From: Paenibacillus taiwanensis DSM 18679 | GTDB taxonomy: Bacteria; Bacillota; Bacilli; Paenibacillales; Paenibacillaceae | Assembly (NCBI RefSeq): GCF_000425125.1 | Contig: NZ_KE384306.1 | Coordinates: 211,705-275,704, forward strand | Reading direction: 5' to 3' | DNA: 64,000 nucleotides | Shown: positions 11,001 through 17,473 of the stretch, one piece after another | Position numbering within the stretch: the stretch's first letter is position 1 | How the letters are laid out: each line of letters begins with the position of its first letter | Made by a program: the position numbers and the translations under genes | The notes under the pieces: generated by a model | Told to the model about the DNA's origin: nothing | The model's input: the letters and a program-made list of their open reading frames with translations, nothing else | Databases searched by the model: none

Positions 11001-11661
11001 GGCATGTGTTCAAAGCTTTGAGTCCGCGCAACTCAAGGATGAAGCAGCGTTCTCAAGCCGTGCAAAGGCCGAGCGAGATGTGGAGCAACTGCGGAGCAAG
11101 CATAGTCGTTGGATGGTGTTGGAGCAACGGCGCGCTGCCGGTCAGACGCTATTGAATGGGCTACAGCAGCTGCAAACTGTATTTCGGGGCAATGCATTTG
11201 TAGAGTACGTTGCGGAGGAGCAGCTTCTTCAAGTGAGTCGGGCGGCCTCGGAAAGACTAAAAACGTTAACGAAGCAGCGATATTCACTTGAAGTGGATTC
11301 GGGTGGCGGCTTTGTTATTCGTGACGATGCCAATGGTGGAATAAGACGCCCTGTATCCACGCTGTCAGGTGGAGAGACGTTTTTGACATCATTGGCGCTG
11401 GCCCTTGCTTTATCCGCACAGATTCAGCTTAGAGGCATGTATCCACTGGAATTTTTCTTTTTGGACGAGGGATTTGGCACGTTGGACCCTGAATTGCTTG
11501 ATACGGTTGTGACGGCATTGGAGAAGCTGCATACAGATCGACTATCTGTAGGTGTGATTAGCCATGTGCCAGAGCTAAGAGCTCGACTCCCACGCAAGCT
11601 GGTCGTACAGCCTGCGGAGCAAGCGGGTAGAGGATCTCGTATTATGCTGGAGAGTATGTAG
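8062..11661 (+). CDS. sbcC: Exonuclease subunit SbcC (Rad50-like SMC ATPase)
   Basis: ATPase partner of SbcD. Walker A (GPTGSGKS) is at residues 35-42. A long glutamine- and alanine-rich coiled coil follows. The zinc hook CPVC (C539/C542) sits at the centre, the coil returns, and the ABC signature LSGGE (from 1101) and Walker B FFLDEGFGTLDP (D1135) close the head. The order and spacing are those of a complete Rad50-type protein of 1199 residues. It is the last gene of the addB-addA-sbcD-sbcC block. No T-rich terminator directly follows, and the next terminator is that of the small RNA at 11829-11942. Confidence 0.96.
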   Translation: MRPIELSLAGLQSYREEQRIDFRTLCENGIFGIFGPTGSGKSTILDAITLALYGKVERATNGTQGIMNQAEDQLSVSFTFQLNGVQGSHMFRVERRFKRTGEATVSNTVSRFIEITSSSETVLADKLADVTRMVEHHIGLKMDDFTRAVVLPQGKFAEFLSLKGSDRRQMLQRLFSLEQYGDELTSKLSRRLKATEAEVSACAAEQQGLGDASAEALAAVESELTAATAIAEAARAAKEAAALQYQQFAEQRDRQADRVSIASQLAQLEQQADVITTVELQIKRAAEAELLAPYTQEAGQSQLQLLQDEAKLKQTEFGAVAREEDRRAAEHAANEALHAKEQQEPVLLHRIEQLKQAAEWHEEFVRLRQDADRTRLVLTQATETSKQSGAEIERFTQLIDKAGIRQTELKQQLKTLERPLAEREAFQSAWLSKERLDELQARIVQLEAHADQQANVVNTIEQDLGHEIQNVVEQSHHMPAWLQSMLWLQQQWHENDKRLLLLTDHLNHLSAWAAQHVQSSTRNLLAAELAGSLITGEPCPVCGSVDHPSDRAHKVPAADMESYRRQRTTGEQLLEQCQQLREQVKLLLSESTAASERCISLRQELRERLANVGTRSASLLGGKLAEQVAAGLEHSYNEDAGIAGGMDDISRIHPDTAVALDTVKRVCSNEESEWTDEGTTVAASWQRYEKMIERYEVIRLLHEQFTSNLESAVTMKDSLIRQFDAHLWQLQQFASKRDAARAVHAETKGQLSVLLSRLSDLKGVHAEHYVQWPYEQMDELRAQWLLRDQEAEDCRQRIERSVTYLEETQTQYRACDLKHRQAEMQVIQSKAELQSVLRIMEDLEKRLEPWLVPEPIADQILQAERRLASVRANAVQLTAAVEVARLAEVNTKEQLALARQAYQSAVERAEQASAKLKLQLGKTGFSTADEAEASLLPVQQRDELQQQVKQYHERCQDLSNQLRRLDERLQGKQISEADWQACVQSFESAQLKDEAAFSSRAKAERDVEQLRSKHSRWMVLEQRRAAGQTLLNGLQQLQTVFRGNAFVEYVAEEQLLQVSRAASERLKTLTKQRYSLEVDSGGGFVIRDDANGGIRRPVSTLSGGETFLTSLALALALSAQIQLRGMYPLEFFFLDEGFGTLDPELLDTVVTALEKLHTDRLSVGVISHVPELRARLPRKLVVQPAEQAGRGSRIMLESM

Positions 11662-11759
11662 CGGGTAAAATAGAAACGTGAATAGAAGCGTAAAATGTGT
11701 CGGTACTATATCGGGAGCAAGTAATTTCTGTAATGAAATGGATATAAACACGATGAAAA

Positions 11760-11802
11760 TGTGAAGTTTGTCACAGTTACAGTTTCAAGCTGCTGTTATA
11801 AT
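11760..11802 (+). promoter_or_regulatory. FNR/CRP-type operator and extended -10 promoter
   Basis: A perfect TGTGA-AGTTTG-TCACA palindrome spans 11760-11775. A consensus extended -10, TGTTATAAT, ends at 11802 and has no good -35 at 17 bp. With transcription predicted to start at 11809, the palindrome is centred at -41.5, the standard class II activator position for FNR/CRP proteins, as in Bacillus Fnr promoters. The sequence and spacing are seen directly. Which regulator binds is inferred. Confidence 0.72.
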
Positions 11803-11808
11803 ACAGTT

Positions 11809-11942
11809 AGCCGACATCTTTATTGAATGACACCTCGAGATCGTATTGCTTGTGCAAACAGGATGGATTCGTTTGCAGAAGCAATACGCTCACAGCGTAC
11901 AAGCGCTGCCTGCCTTTGCAGGATACGAGGTGTCTTTTTTTT
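11809..11942 (+). ncRNA. Candidate structured small RNA, about 134 nt
   Basis: This fills most of the gap between sbcC and the next gene and has no ORF of note. A perfect 9-bp stem (GACACCTCG 11829-11837 with CGAGGTGTC 11926-11934) runs into eight T residues, giving a terminator-type end. Inside are three hairpins. The first has 10 bp (11842-11851 with 11879-11888), an internal loop, then GCAAAC/GTTTGC and an 11-nt loop. The second is CAGCG/CGCTG (11893-11908). The third is CCTGC/GCAGG (11909-11922). Together they make a four-way junction. It has its own promoter at 11760-11802. I recognise no Rfam family. It is not a tRNA, because the closing stem has 9 bp and no T-loop or CCA is present. 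The rest of the gap, 11943-12043, shows only the ribosome binding site of the next gene. Confidence 0.62.
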
Positions 11943-12043
11943 GTTTTGATGTCGAGCTAACATGAATAATTGTCACCCCTTTTAGCATAGGCGAATATCC
12001 TGCATTAGTCAGATACATTTGCGTGCATCAAGAGGAGGTTACT

Positions 12044-12757
12044 ATGGAAAAGAAGAAACCGACAGGCCCAATCATTGAAAAACCCACTGGCGCCGGAAGC
12101 GGAGTTAAGGCAGGGGCGAGTTCAGGCGGGAATCATGGAACAAGTCAAGGAGCAAACCAAGGAAATAATCTAGTGCCAGCCTCGAATTCAGTGAAGAATC
12201 AAGGACCTGTATCGCCGTCTAGCCCCCTAAACAATCAAGGGTCAGTTTCCTTACAATCAGCGTCACCAGCCACCAAAGTTAATTATCAAATGGAGTCTGC
12301 TGCGGCTGCACCATCCATGTTTCATTTATGTAAAATGCATATGAACAAAAACGTGCAATTGACTACGATGGATAACAATACTTACACAGGCATTATTACA
12401 CACGTAGATGATCACTTTGTTCATCTTGCAACCCCAAATTGGCATGTTCAACAGGCTCCAGCAGGGCTGCCAATGGGATATTCAGAACCTGTACCTTGTC
12501 AGCCGATATGCGGCTGTCAACCTTCGGAGTACTCACCTTATATGTTCCGGGATCCATCCTACAGACCACCATATGGCTATTACCCTTATCACAATTATGG
12601 TTCACCGTATGCTCGTCCTCCATATTATGGCCACGGAGGAGGCTATTATCCAGGTTACTACCCAGGCTACAATCCATATGGGTATGGCTACGGGTACGGT
12701 TACAATCCCATCATACTCCCGTTGGCAACTCTAGTTGCGTTAAGTTTGATACCTTAA
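12044..12757 (+). CDS. Coat-like protein with LSm-like core and Tyr/Gly/Pro-rich tail
   Basis: The ATG at 12044 follows AAGAGGAGGTT and is preferred over a GTG 21 bp upstream that precedes this ribosome binding site. The 237-residue product has three parts. The first is a low-complexity Gly/Ser/Asn/Gln segment (residues 1-80). The second is a compact block around LCKMHMNKNVQLTTMDNNTY that resembles the small beta-barrel (LSm-like) fold of some Bacillus spore proteins. The third is a tail built of Tyr, Pro and Gly (many GYY, PGY and YGYG units) ending in a short hydrophobic stretch. Such composition is typical of spore coat or outer-layer proteins, but no catalytic motif is visible. The coat role is inference. 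Confidence 0.7.
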   Translation: MEKKKPTGPIIEKPTGAGSGVKAGASSGGNHGTSQGANQGNNLVPASNSVKNQGPVSPSSPLNNQGSVSLQSASPATKVNYQMESAAAAPSMFHLCKMHMNKNVQLTTMDNNTYTGIITHVDDHFVHLATPNWHVQQAPAGLPMGYSEPVPCQPICGCQPSEYSPYMFRDPSYRPPYGYYPYHNYGSPYARPPYYGHGGGYYPGYYPGYNPYGYGYGYGYNPIILPLATLVALSLIP

Positions 12758-12816
12758 CATCAACTTATGAACAATACATGATTCACACCTGAGCCTGATG
12801 ATTGCAGAGGGGGTAT

Positions 12817-12841
12817 ACCTGATGCGAAATCAGGTTTTTTT
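12817..12841 (+). terminator. Rho-independent terminator
   Basis: ACCTGAT (12817-12823) pairs with ATCAGGT (12829-12835) around a 5-nt loop and runs into seven T residues. It ends the coat-like gene. Confidence 0.85.
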
Positions 12842-12881
12842 GTGTGTAAAGTAAAATAGGTGTCTTTTTTATGAAAAAATA

Positions 12882-12911
12882 TCGACAGTTGTTTGAACAT
12901 TGGAGTATAAT
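12882..12911 (+). promoter_or_regulatory. Sigma-A-type promoter
   Basis: TCGACA (12882-12887) and TATAAT (12906-12911) are separated by 18 bp. A 30-nt segment overlapping the -10 (12909-12938) is 25/30 identical to 11737-11766 in front of the small RNA. The transcript would run about 190 nt before the next gene. No ORF with a ribosome binding site lies in between, so the remainder of the 12758-13108 gap appears to be leader. Confidence 0.5.
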
Positions 12912-13063
12912 GGATATAAATAAGGCGAAAATGTGAACATAGTAATGGATTGCAGTCGCTTACTCCTAAATCCCACAACATTCATTTTCTACATCATATG
13001 TCCATATGCACCTCCTTTAAGCATTTTATGCTTTGAATTCCAACCTATTTTTACTGTTTGAGA

Positions 13064-13090
13064 TTGACAACGCTTACAAATGACTAAATA
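13064..13090 (+). promoter_or_regulatory. cre box over a promoter -35 element
   Basis: TGACAACGCTTACA (13065-13078) matches every fixed position of the CcpA catabolite-response consensus TGWNANCGNTNWCA. It overlaps TTGACA (13064-13069), with TAAATA 15 bp further on as a modest -10. Overlap with the -35 predicts repression of the gene at 13109 when preferred sugars are present. The match is seen; the regulation is inferred. Confidence 0.6.
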
Positions 13091-13108
13091 ACGAAAGGGG
13101 CGGTTGAC

Positions 13109-13576
13109 ATGCCAGCAGCTAACAAGCCGTTTAAGATCCAGTACCCGACTTCTAACATACAGGCGGTGGCGGTCGTTATATTAATGATTGCGAGCTTATT
13201 TAATGCACTTCCGTTGTTAAGAACGAATTATGTAGCTGAGGTGATATGGGCGCTTGCCGCATGGGAGTTAGTGTGTCTTTCTTATCTGGGTTTTGTCATT
13301 CACAAGATGAAACGGAAACCGAGCAGCTTATCGTTGCAAGAAGATGTGTTATGGGTGGAAGGAATCGCATATAAAGCTAGTGACATTCGGGATGTCATTA
13401 TAATGGGACGTCACAAGCCATCCATTGGAGTAAAGTTGGTAGGCAAAAGCTTTGTACCAATGAATCTATGCTTTAATTTCACGGAAGGTGAACAGGATGG
13501 GATTAATGCGATGCGAGATTGGGCGGAGCGCCATCAAGTGAAGCTTCGACATAGCTTTTTTATTAAATGGATATAA
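13109..13576 (+). CDS. Small membrane protein with two helices and a cytosolic domain
   Basis: I do not recognise the family. The 155-residue product has two hydrophobic helices (about residues 21-40 and 48-68), a basic KMKRKP stop, and a C-terminal soluble part of about 85 residues with alternating beta-strand-like segments. This arrangement recalls bacterial PH-like membrane proteins. CGAAAGGGGCGG is a good ribosome binding site for the ATG. It stands alone between its own promoter region and a convergent fusion gene. The cre box upstream is the main clue to its physiology. Confidence 0.7.
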   Translation: MPAANKPFKIQYPTSNIQAVAVVILMIASLFNALPLLRTNYVAEVIWALAAWELVCLSYLGFVIHKMKRKPSSLSLQEDVLWVEGIAYKASDIRDVIIMGRHKPSIGVKLVGKSFVPMNLCFNFTEGEQDGINAMRDWAERHQVKLRHSFFIKWI

Positions 13577-13597
13577 TCAACATTTAAGCGCCAACTG

Positions 13598-13632
13598 ACT
13601 AACGGCATTCCTTGCCACGGGATGCCGTTAGT
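13598..13632. terminator. Hairpin between convergent genes
   Basis: ACTAACGGCAT (13598-13608) pairs with ATGCCGTTAGT (13622-13632), an 11-bp perfect stem. It lies just after the membrane gene and just before the stop of the minus-strand moa fusion. It lacks a long T run on either side, so termination efficiency is uncertain. Confidence 0.5.
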
Positions 13633-13636
13633 TGTG

Positions 13637-14389
13637 TTAGGGCATGTCTCCATCAAGGGGATTCCAAAGTTCAGGTCCGAGTTGATGTCCAATCCACGCC
13701 GAACCATCTTCCCATATCTCCTGTTTCCAGATGGGGACAACTTGCTTTAGCCGTTCAATGGCGTATCGGCTTGCTTCGTAGCAATCAGCCCGACGTGGGG
13801 TCGATACGGCGATTACTACACTGGACTCACCGATATGGACTGCTCCTAGCCGGTGGGTAATCGCTGTTTTGGCCCCTGGCCAGCGTGAAGCTATTTCATC
13901 ACCGAGAGAACGTAACATTTGCAGTGCCATCGGGATATAAGCTTCATAGTTGAGCTGCAAGGTCCGTTTACCATCCGTATGCTCACGTGTAGTGCCGATA
14001 AATACAAGCGAAGCCCCGTGATCCGTGTGTGATATTTTTCCTGCAACTACCTCTACCTCGATGGGGTTGTATGTCAGTTCATAGCGACCGTCCTCTGTGC
14101 GCATAGAAACCGCATCTGGCTCCGTGTGAGGCGCGTTCCCATCTCCGCCAGATACAGGTGGAATAAGAGCGAGTTCTTGCCCTTCAGTCACAGATTGACT
14201 GTCTGTAGCATAGCGTTGATCAACAGCCATAAAAGATTGCTGGATCGCATGCTTTGCCTGAGGATAAAGGATACTAAGCTCCTCCTTAAGCTGTGCGACA
14301 GTAAGTGAAGGCAACTCACTAGCGAATAAGACTTCTGTATTTCCAATCAGATCAGCCAATCCAGCAAATAGCTGTATTTTGTAAAGCAT
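13637..14389 (-). CDS. MoaD-MoaE fusion, molybdopterin synthase
   Basis: A single 250-residue chain carries both subunits of molybdopterin synthase, which puts the dithiolene sulfurs on precursor Z in molybdenum cofactor synthesis. Residues 1-82 are a ubiquitin-like MoaD ending in PPVSGG, the di-glycine tail that must become a free thiocarboxylate. After a linker of about 20 residues the MoaE domain follows (HTDHGASLVFIGTTREH, YEAY, HRLGAVHIGE, RRADCYEASRYAI, PIWKQE). Mycobacterial MoaX has the same fusion and is known to be cleaved after the Gly-Gly. AAGGAGGTGG precedes the ATG. No other moa gene is in the window. Confidence 0.9.
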   Translation of the reverse strand: MLYKIQLFAGLADLIGNTEVLFASELPSLTVAQLKEELSILYPQAKHAIQQSFMAVDQRYATDSQSVTEGQELALIPPVSGGDGNAPHTEPDAVSMRTEDGRYELTYNPIEVEVVAGKISHTDHGASLVFIGTTREHTDGKRTLQLNYEAYIPMALQMLRSLGDEIASRWPGAKTAITHRLGAVHIGESSVVIAVSTPRRADCYEASRYAIERLKQVVPIWKQEIWEDGSAWIGHQLGPELWNPLDGDMP

Positions 14390-14484
14390 AATCCACCTCC
14401 TTGTTTTAACCGTATTGGGGCGAGCGTTATTCCTTATTATAGAGGGGAAATATAGGAGCGTCCACGTAGATGCTGAGTAATCCA

Positions 14485-14546
14485 GATAACGTTATCCTAA
14501 CCCATTTTCGCAAATATTGGACGTTGTTAACGTTTTTCGGTATTAT
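14485..14546 (+). promoter_or_regulatory. Palindrome and promoter between divergent moa fusion and hit
   Basis: GATAACGTTATC (14485-14496) is a perfect 12-bp palindrome. ACGTT-GTT-AACGT follows at 14521-14533. The second lies in the spacer of a likely promoter, TTGGAC (14517-14522) with TATTAT 18 bp on (14541-14546), pointing towards hit. A regulator acting on one or both divergent genes is possible. The rest of the 253-bp gap shows nothing else. Confidence 0.4.
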
Positions 14547-14642
14547 AAGAAGACAAGCTTATGTGCAATGATCTTTGACACTCGTTTTGATCTACATACT
14601 CGTGGAACAGGTATGCTATATATAAAGGGAGGTTATGTTAGA

Positions 14643-14993
14643 ATGGATTGCATTTTTTGCAAAATTATCGAAGGTTCTATTCCTTCCAAGAAGGTATTTG
14701 AAAATGAACATGTTGTTGCGTTCCATGATATTGGTCCTAAGGCTCCCGTACATATTCTCATTATTCCGAAGAAACATATCGCTACTATGAATGATGTGGA
14801 AGGCGAAGATTTCGCTTTGATCGGAGAAATGCATAAGGCAGCCCAACAGATTGCTCGTGAGACGGGCGTAGCTGAGACAGGATACCGCTTAGTTAACAAT
14901 TGTGGCAAAGATAGTGGACAGCTTGTGTTCCACATTCATTATCATTTGTTAGGCGGCGAATCTCTGGGAGATTTGGTCGGCCCAAAGGCATAA
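14643..14993 (+). CDS. hit: HIT family nucleotide-binding protein
   Basis: Histidine-triad hydrolase of the HINT type, acting on nucleoside phosphoramidates and similar dinucleotides in the cytosol. The product is 116 residues, the usual size. The catalytic HIHYH triad is at residues 97-101, and FCKIIEG at the start is typical. The ATG at 14643 follows AAAGGGAGG by about 10 bp. An upstream in-frame codon at 14517 would add 42 residues not found in the family and is rejected. Confidence 0.94.
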   Translation: MDCIFCKIIEGSIPSKKVFENEHVVAFHDIGPKAPVHILIIPKKHIATMNDVEGEDFALIGEMHKAAQQIARETGVAETGYRLVNNCGKDSGQLVFHIHYHLLGGESLGDLVGPKA

Positions 14994-15084
14994 TAAAGGA
15001 GTAACCAGATACCGTTCAAGGTTGCGAAACGACTGTAAAAAAATGCGTTAAATACGTAATTGTTTACAGTTGGTATTCGCGAGG

Positions 15085-15114
15085 TTGACACTATATTTCT
15101 GTTTCACATATAAT
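15085..15114 (+). promoter_or_regulatory. Strong sigma-A promoter for rpsU-yqeY
   Basis: Both hexamers are consensus: TTGACA at 15085-15090 and TATAAT at 15109-15114, 18 bp apart. An inverted repeat, ACTGTAAA (15032-15039) with TTTACAGT (15063-15070), lies 15 bp upstream. It may be the end of the hit transcript or an operator. Confidence 0.8.
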
Positions 15115-15173
15115 GTAGTTTGATGAACCGTGATTTGTTCTTGGAACGGTCTGGTCGGAGGGAGGGAAAACTG

Positions 15174-15347
15174 GTGTCTGAAACTAAAGTTCGCAAAAAC
15201 GAGACAATCGATGCTGCACTCCGTCGCTTTAAGCGCTCCATCGCCAAAGATGGCGTGTTGGCTGAAGTTAAAAAGCGTAAGCACTATGAAAAGCCAAGCG
15301 TCAAGCGCAAGAAGAAGTCCGAGGCTGCTCGTAAGAGAAAGTTTTAG
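15174..15347 (+). CDS. rpsU: 30S ribosomal protein S21
   Basis: Small basic ribosomal protein of the 30S subunit that joins late in assembly and affects initiation. The 57-residue length and the ending [17 protein letters not shown] are those of Bacillus S21. The start is GTG at 15174, placed behind GGAGGGAGGG. The longer open frame from 15120 would begin close to the transcription start and adds non-family sequence. yqeY follows after 15 bp. Confidence 0.97.
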   Translation: MSETKVRKNETIDAALRRFKRSIAKDGVLAEVKKRKHYEKPSVKRKKKSEAARKRKF

Positions 15348-15362
15348 GAGGAACATGTAATA

Positions 15363-15806
15363 ATGGATCTGAGCCAAAGATTGAACGAAGATATGAAGCA
15401 AGCGATGAAGAGTCAAGACAAGTTCAAACTCTCCACCATCCGGATGATTCGTTCGGCGATCAAGAATGTTGAGATAGATGTAAAGAGAACTTTGAATGAC
15501 GATGAAGTGCTTGAGATTCTGAGTCGTGAAATCAAACAGCGGAAAGATGCCCTCCAAGAGTTCGAGAAAGCAAGTCGGTTCGACCTTGTGGATAACGTTA
15601 AAGCAGAAATTGACATATTGTCGGTATACCTTCCCGCACAACTGTCCGAAGAGGAATTACAAGTCATTGTACAAGAGACCATCCAAGAGAGCGGTGCTTC
15701 TTCGAAGGCGGAAATGGGGAAAGTAATGGCTGCCCTCATGCCTAAGGTGAAGGGGCGTGCTGACGGCAAGCTTGTCAATGCCATTGTGCAACAACATCTG
15801 CAATAA
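15363..15806 (+). CDS. yqeY: GatB/YqeY domain protein
   Basis: A 147-residue protein resembling the tail domain of amidotransferase subunit GatB. Its helical N-terminal half ([20 protein letters not shown]) and C-terminal half ([30 protein letters not shown]) are typical of the family. The domain is thought to bind tRNA, but the free-standing protein has no settled function. It is cotranscribed with rpsU and ends at a strong terminator. Confidence 0.93.
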   Translation: MDLSQRLNEDMKQAMKSQDKFKLSTIRMIRSAIKNVEIDVKRTLNDDEVLEILSREIKQRKDALQEFEKASRFDLVDNVKAEIDILSVYLPAQLSEEELQVIVQETIQESGASSKAEMGKVMAALMPKVKGRADGKLVNAIVQQHLQ

Positions 15807-15838
15807 GCGAATTAAGACAACTTTTCGATGAGACAGAA

Positions 15839-15866
15839 ACACTCCTTGTTACAAGGAGTGTTTTTT
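15839..15866 (+). terminator. Rho-independent terminator of rpsU-yqeY
   Basis: ACACTCCTTG (15839-15848) pairs perfectly with CAAGGAGTGT (15852-15861) across a 3-nt loop, followed by TTTTTTCTTTTTT. Confidence 0.92.
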
Positions 15867-15978
15867 CTTTTTTGTGAGCGCCGTGTAAACCTGAAACGCC
15901 GCGGCCGTTTTTTACGTATTACATCGTATGATCAAAAAGATTACGTTTAGATATGCAATGCAAGGGGGAGGTCGAGAG

Positions 15979-17385
15979 GTGATACATTTGCGTGGGCAGT
16001 TTATAAGACGCTTATGTGCAGGTGCGCTGTTGCTGCTTATCGTAGCAGGGGTGGCTGGATTAGGCATGGTGCCGCAAGCTGAGGCGAAGACGTCAGTCCA
16101 GACCAAAGTTACATCAACAGGCTCGGGCCAAGTAGTTGTTATTCCACTTCACGGAACCGTTGATTCGGTCATGCACACCTTCATGAAACGAGCATTCCAG
16201 GAAGCGGAAGCGCTTCAAGCAGAAGCAGTAGTCATTGAGATGGATACGCCAGGGGGAAGATTAGATAGCGCCTCTAAGATCGGACAGCTCATTGCAGACA
16301 GTCCGCTACGTACGATCGTATTTGTACACGGGAAGGCAGCGTCTGCGGGCAGTTATATTGCACTTAACGCAGATGAGATTGCGATGGCGCCTGGTAGCGC
16401 TATCGGCTCAGCAGCGATTGTTAACGGAAACCATGAGTTGGTAGAAGACCCTAAATTAATTGCGATGTGGATTAGCTTGATGCAAGGAGCTGCTGAGAAG
16501 AACGGTCGTGATGGTCTGATTGCTAAAGCAATGGTTGACGTGAAGAATAAGATCGAATTACCGAGCATCAACAAGACGAAGCAATCTGGCGAAGTGTTGT
16601 CCATGAACACAAAGGAAGCGCTTAAAGCTGGTTATGCGGAGTATGAAGCATCCTCAGTTGATCATGTGTTGCAGCAAGCGCAAATTAATAATCCTCAAAT
16701 CATGCCGATTGATATGCAAGTATCGGAACAATTGGCGATATATTTAACAAACCCGATCATTGCCACGATTTTGTTGTTTATTGGTATAGCAGGTGTAGCC
16801 ATCGAACTTATCGTACCAGGCTTTGGAGTCCCTGGCATTTTAGGAATAGCTGGATTTGCACTTTATTTCTTTGGTGCATACGTTGCTGGCCTGGCGGGAA
16901 TGGAGACAATCGTGTTATTTATTATAGGTCTTTTGTTGCTGGCGTTAGAACTATTTGTGCCGAGCTTTGGTATACTTGGTATATTGGGTGGGGCCAGTTT
17001 GATTACTGGGGTCGTACGTGCAGCATACGATACGTCTAATGCCTTGTTGTCGCTTGGAATTGCATTTGTAGCGGCAATAGCTGTTGTTATTGTAGTTGCA
17101 AGGATATTTAAGCATAAAGGGATTTGGAACAAGTTTATTCTAAAAGATAAACTAACGACTGAGGCGGGTTATGTGTCCCATTTGAATGAAGAGACACTGC
17201 TGCATCAGATAGGAGTTGCATTAACTGCGCTACGGCCTGCGGGAACAGCGATGTTTGGTGAACGAAAAGTAGACGTAGTTACGGATGGAACTTTTATTGA
17301 CAAAGATAAGTCGGTGGAAGTTATACAAGTGGAAGGTGTACGTGTAGTAGTCCGTGAAGCTGTGAATCACCACGAACAGAAATAA
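15979..17385 (+). CDS. NfeD-family membrane serine protease
   Basis: Corresponds to Bacillus YqeZ. It has a signal peptide (basic start, hydrophobic core, ending VPQAEA), then a ClpP-class protease domain with IEMDTPGG and AASAGSY (likely nucleophile S122). About four transmembrane helices follow (ALELFVPSFGILGILGG lies between two of them). The C-terminal NfeD OB-fold domain starts near TTEAGYVSH. GTG at 15979 is chosen because GGGGGAGG precedes it; an upstream ATG at 15928 has no such site. Its neighbour FloA is the usual partner: NfeD and flotillin proteins act together in membrane organisation and stress survival. Confidence 0.9.
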   Translation: MIHLRGQFIRRLCAGALLLLIVAGVAGLGMVPQAEAKTSVQTKVTSTGSGQVVVIPLHGTVDSVMHTFMKRAFQEAEALQAEAVVIEMDTPGGRLDSASKIGQLIADSPLRTIVFVHGKAASAGSYIALNADEIAMAPGSAIGSAAIVNGNHELVEDPKLIAMWISLMQGAAEKNGRDGLIAKAMVDVKNKIELPSINKTKQSGEVLSMNTKEALKAGYAEYEASSVDHVLQQAQINNPQIMPIDMQVSEQLAIYLTNPIIATILLFIGIAGVAIELIVPGFGVPGILGIAGFALYFFGAYVAGLAGMETIVLFIIGLLLLALELFVPSFGILGILGGASLITGVVRAAYDTSNALLSLGIAFVAAIAVVIVVARIFKHKGIWNKFILKDKLTTEAGYVSHLNEETLLHQIGVALTALRPAGTAMFGERKVDVVTDGTFIDKDKSVEVIQVEGVRVVVREAVNHHEQK

Positions 17386-17473
17386 GTAAGGGGTAAACAA
17401 ATGTAGTTCCTTCTTCCTTTTTACCATTTAAAGGATTGGGATAGATGAAAAAAGATTAAGTGGAGGTACACAC

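Noticed and set aside
11829-11942. tRNA or MITE reading of the cloverleaf-like element
   Set aside because: The closing stem has 9 bp, with no T-loop, anticodon arm geometry or CCA. The 9-bp inverted ends carry a promoter and a T run, and no flanking target duplication is seen, so an RNA gene fits better than a MITE.
15048-15641. 197-codon minus-strand frame across rpsU and yqeY
   Set aside because: It crosses a consensus promoter and two real genes, has no ribosome binding site and matches no family.
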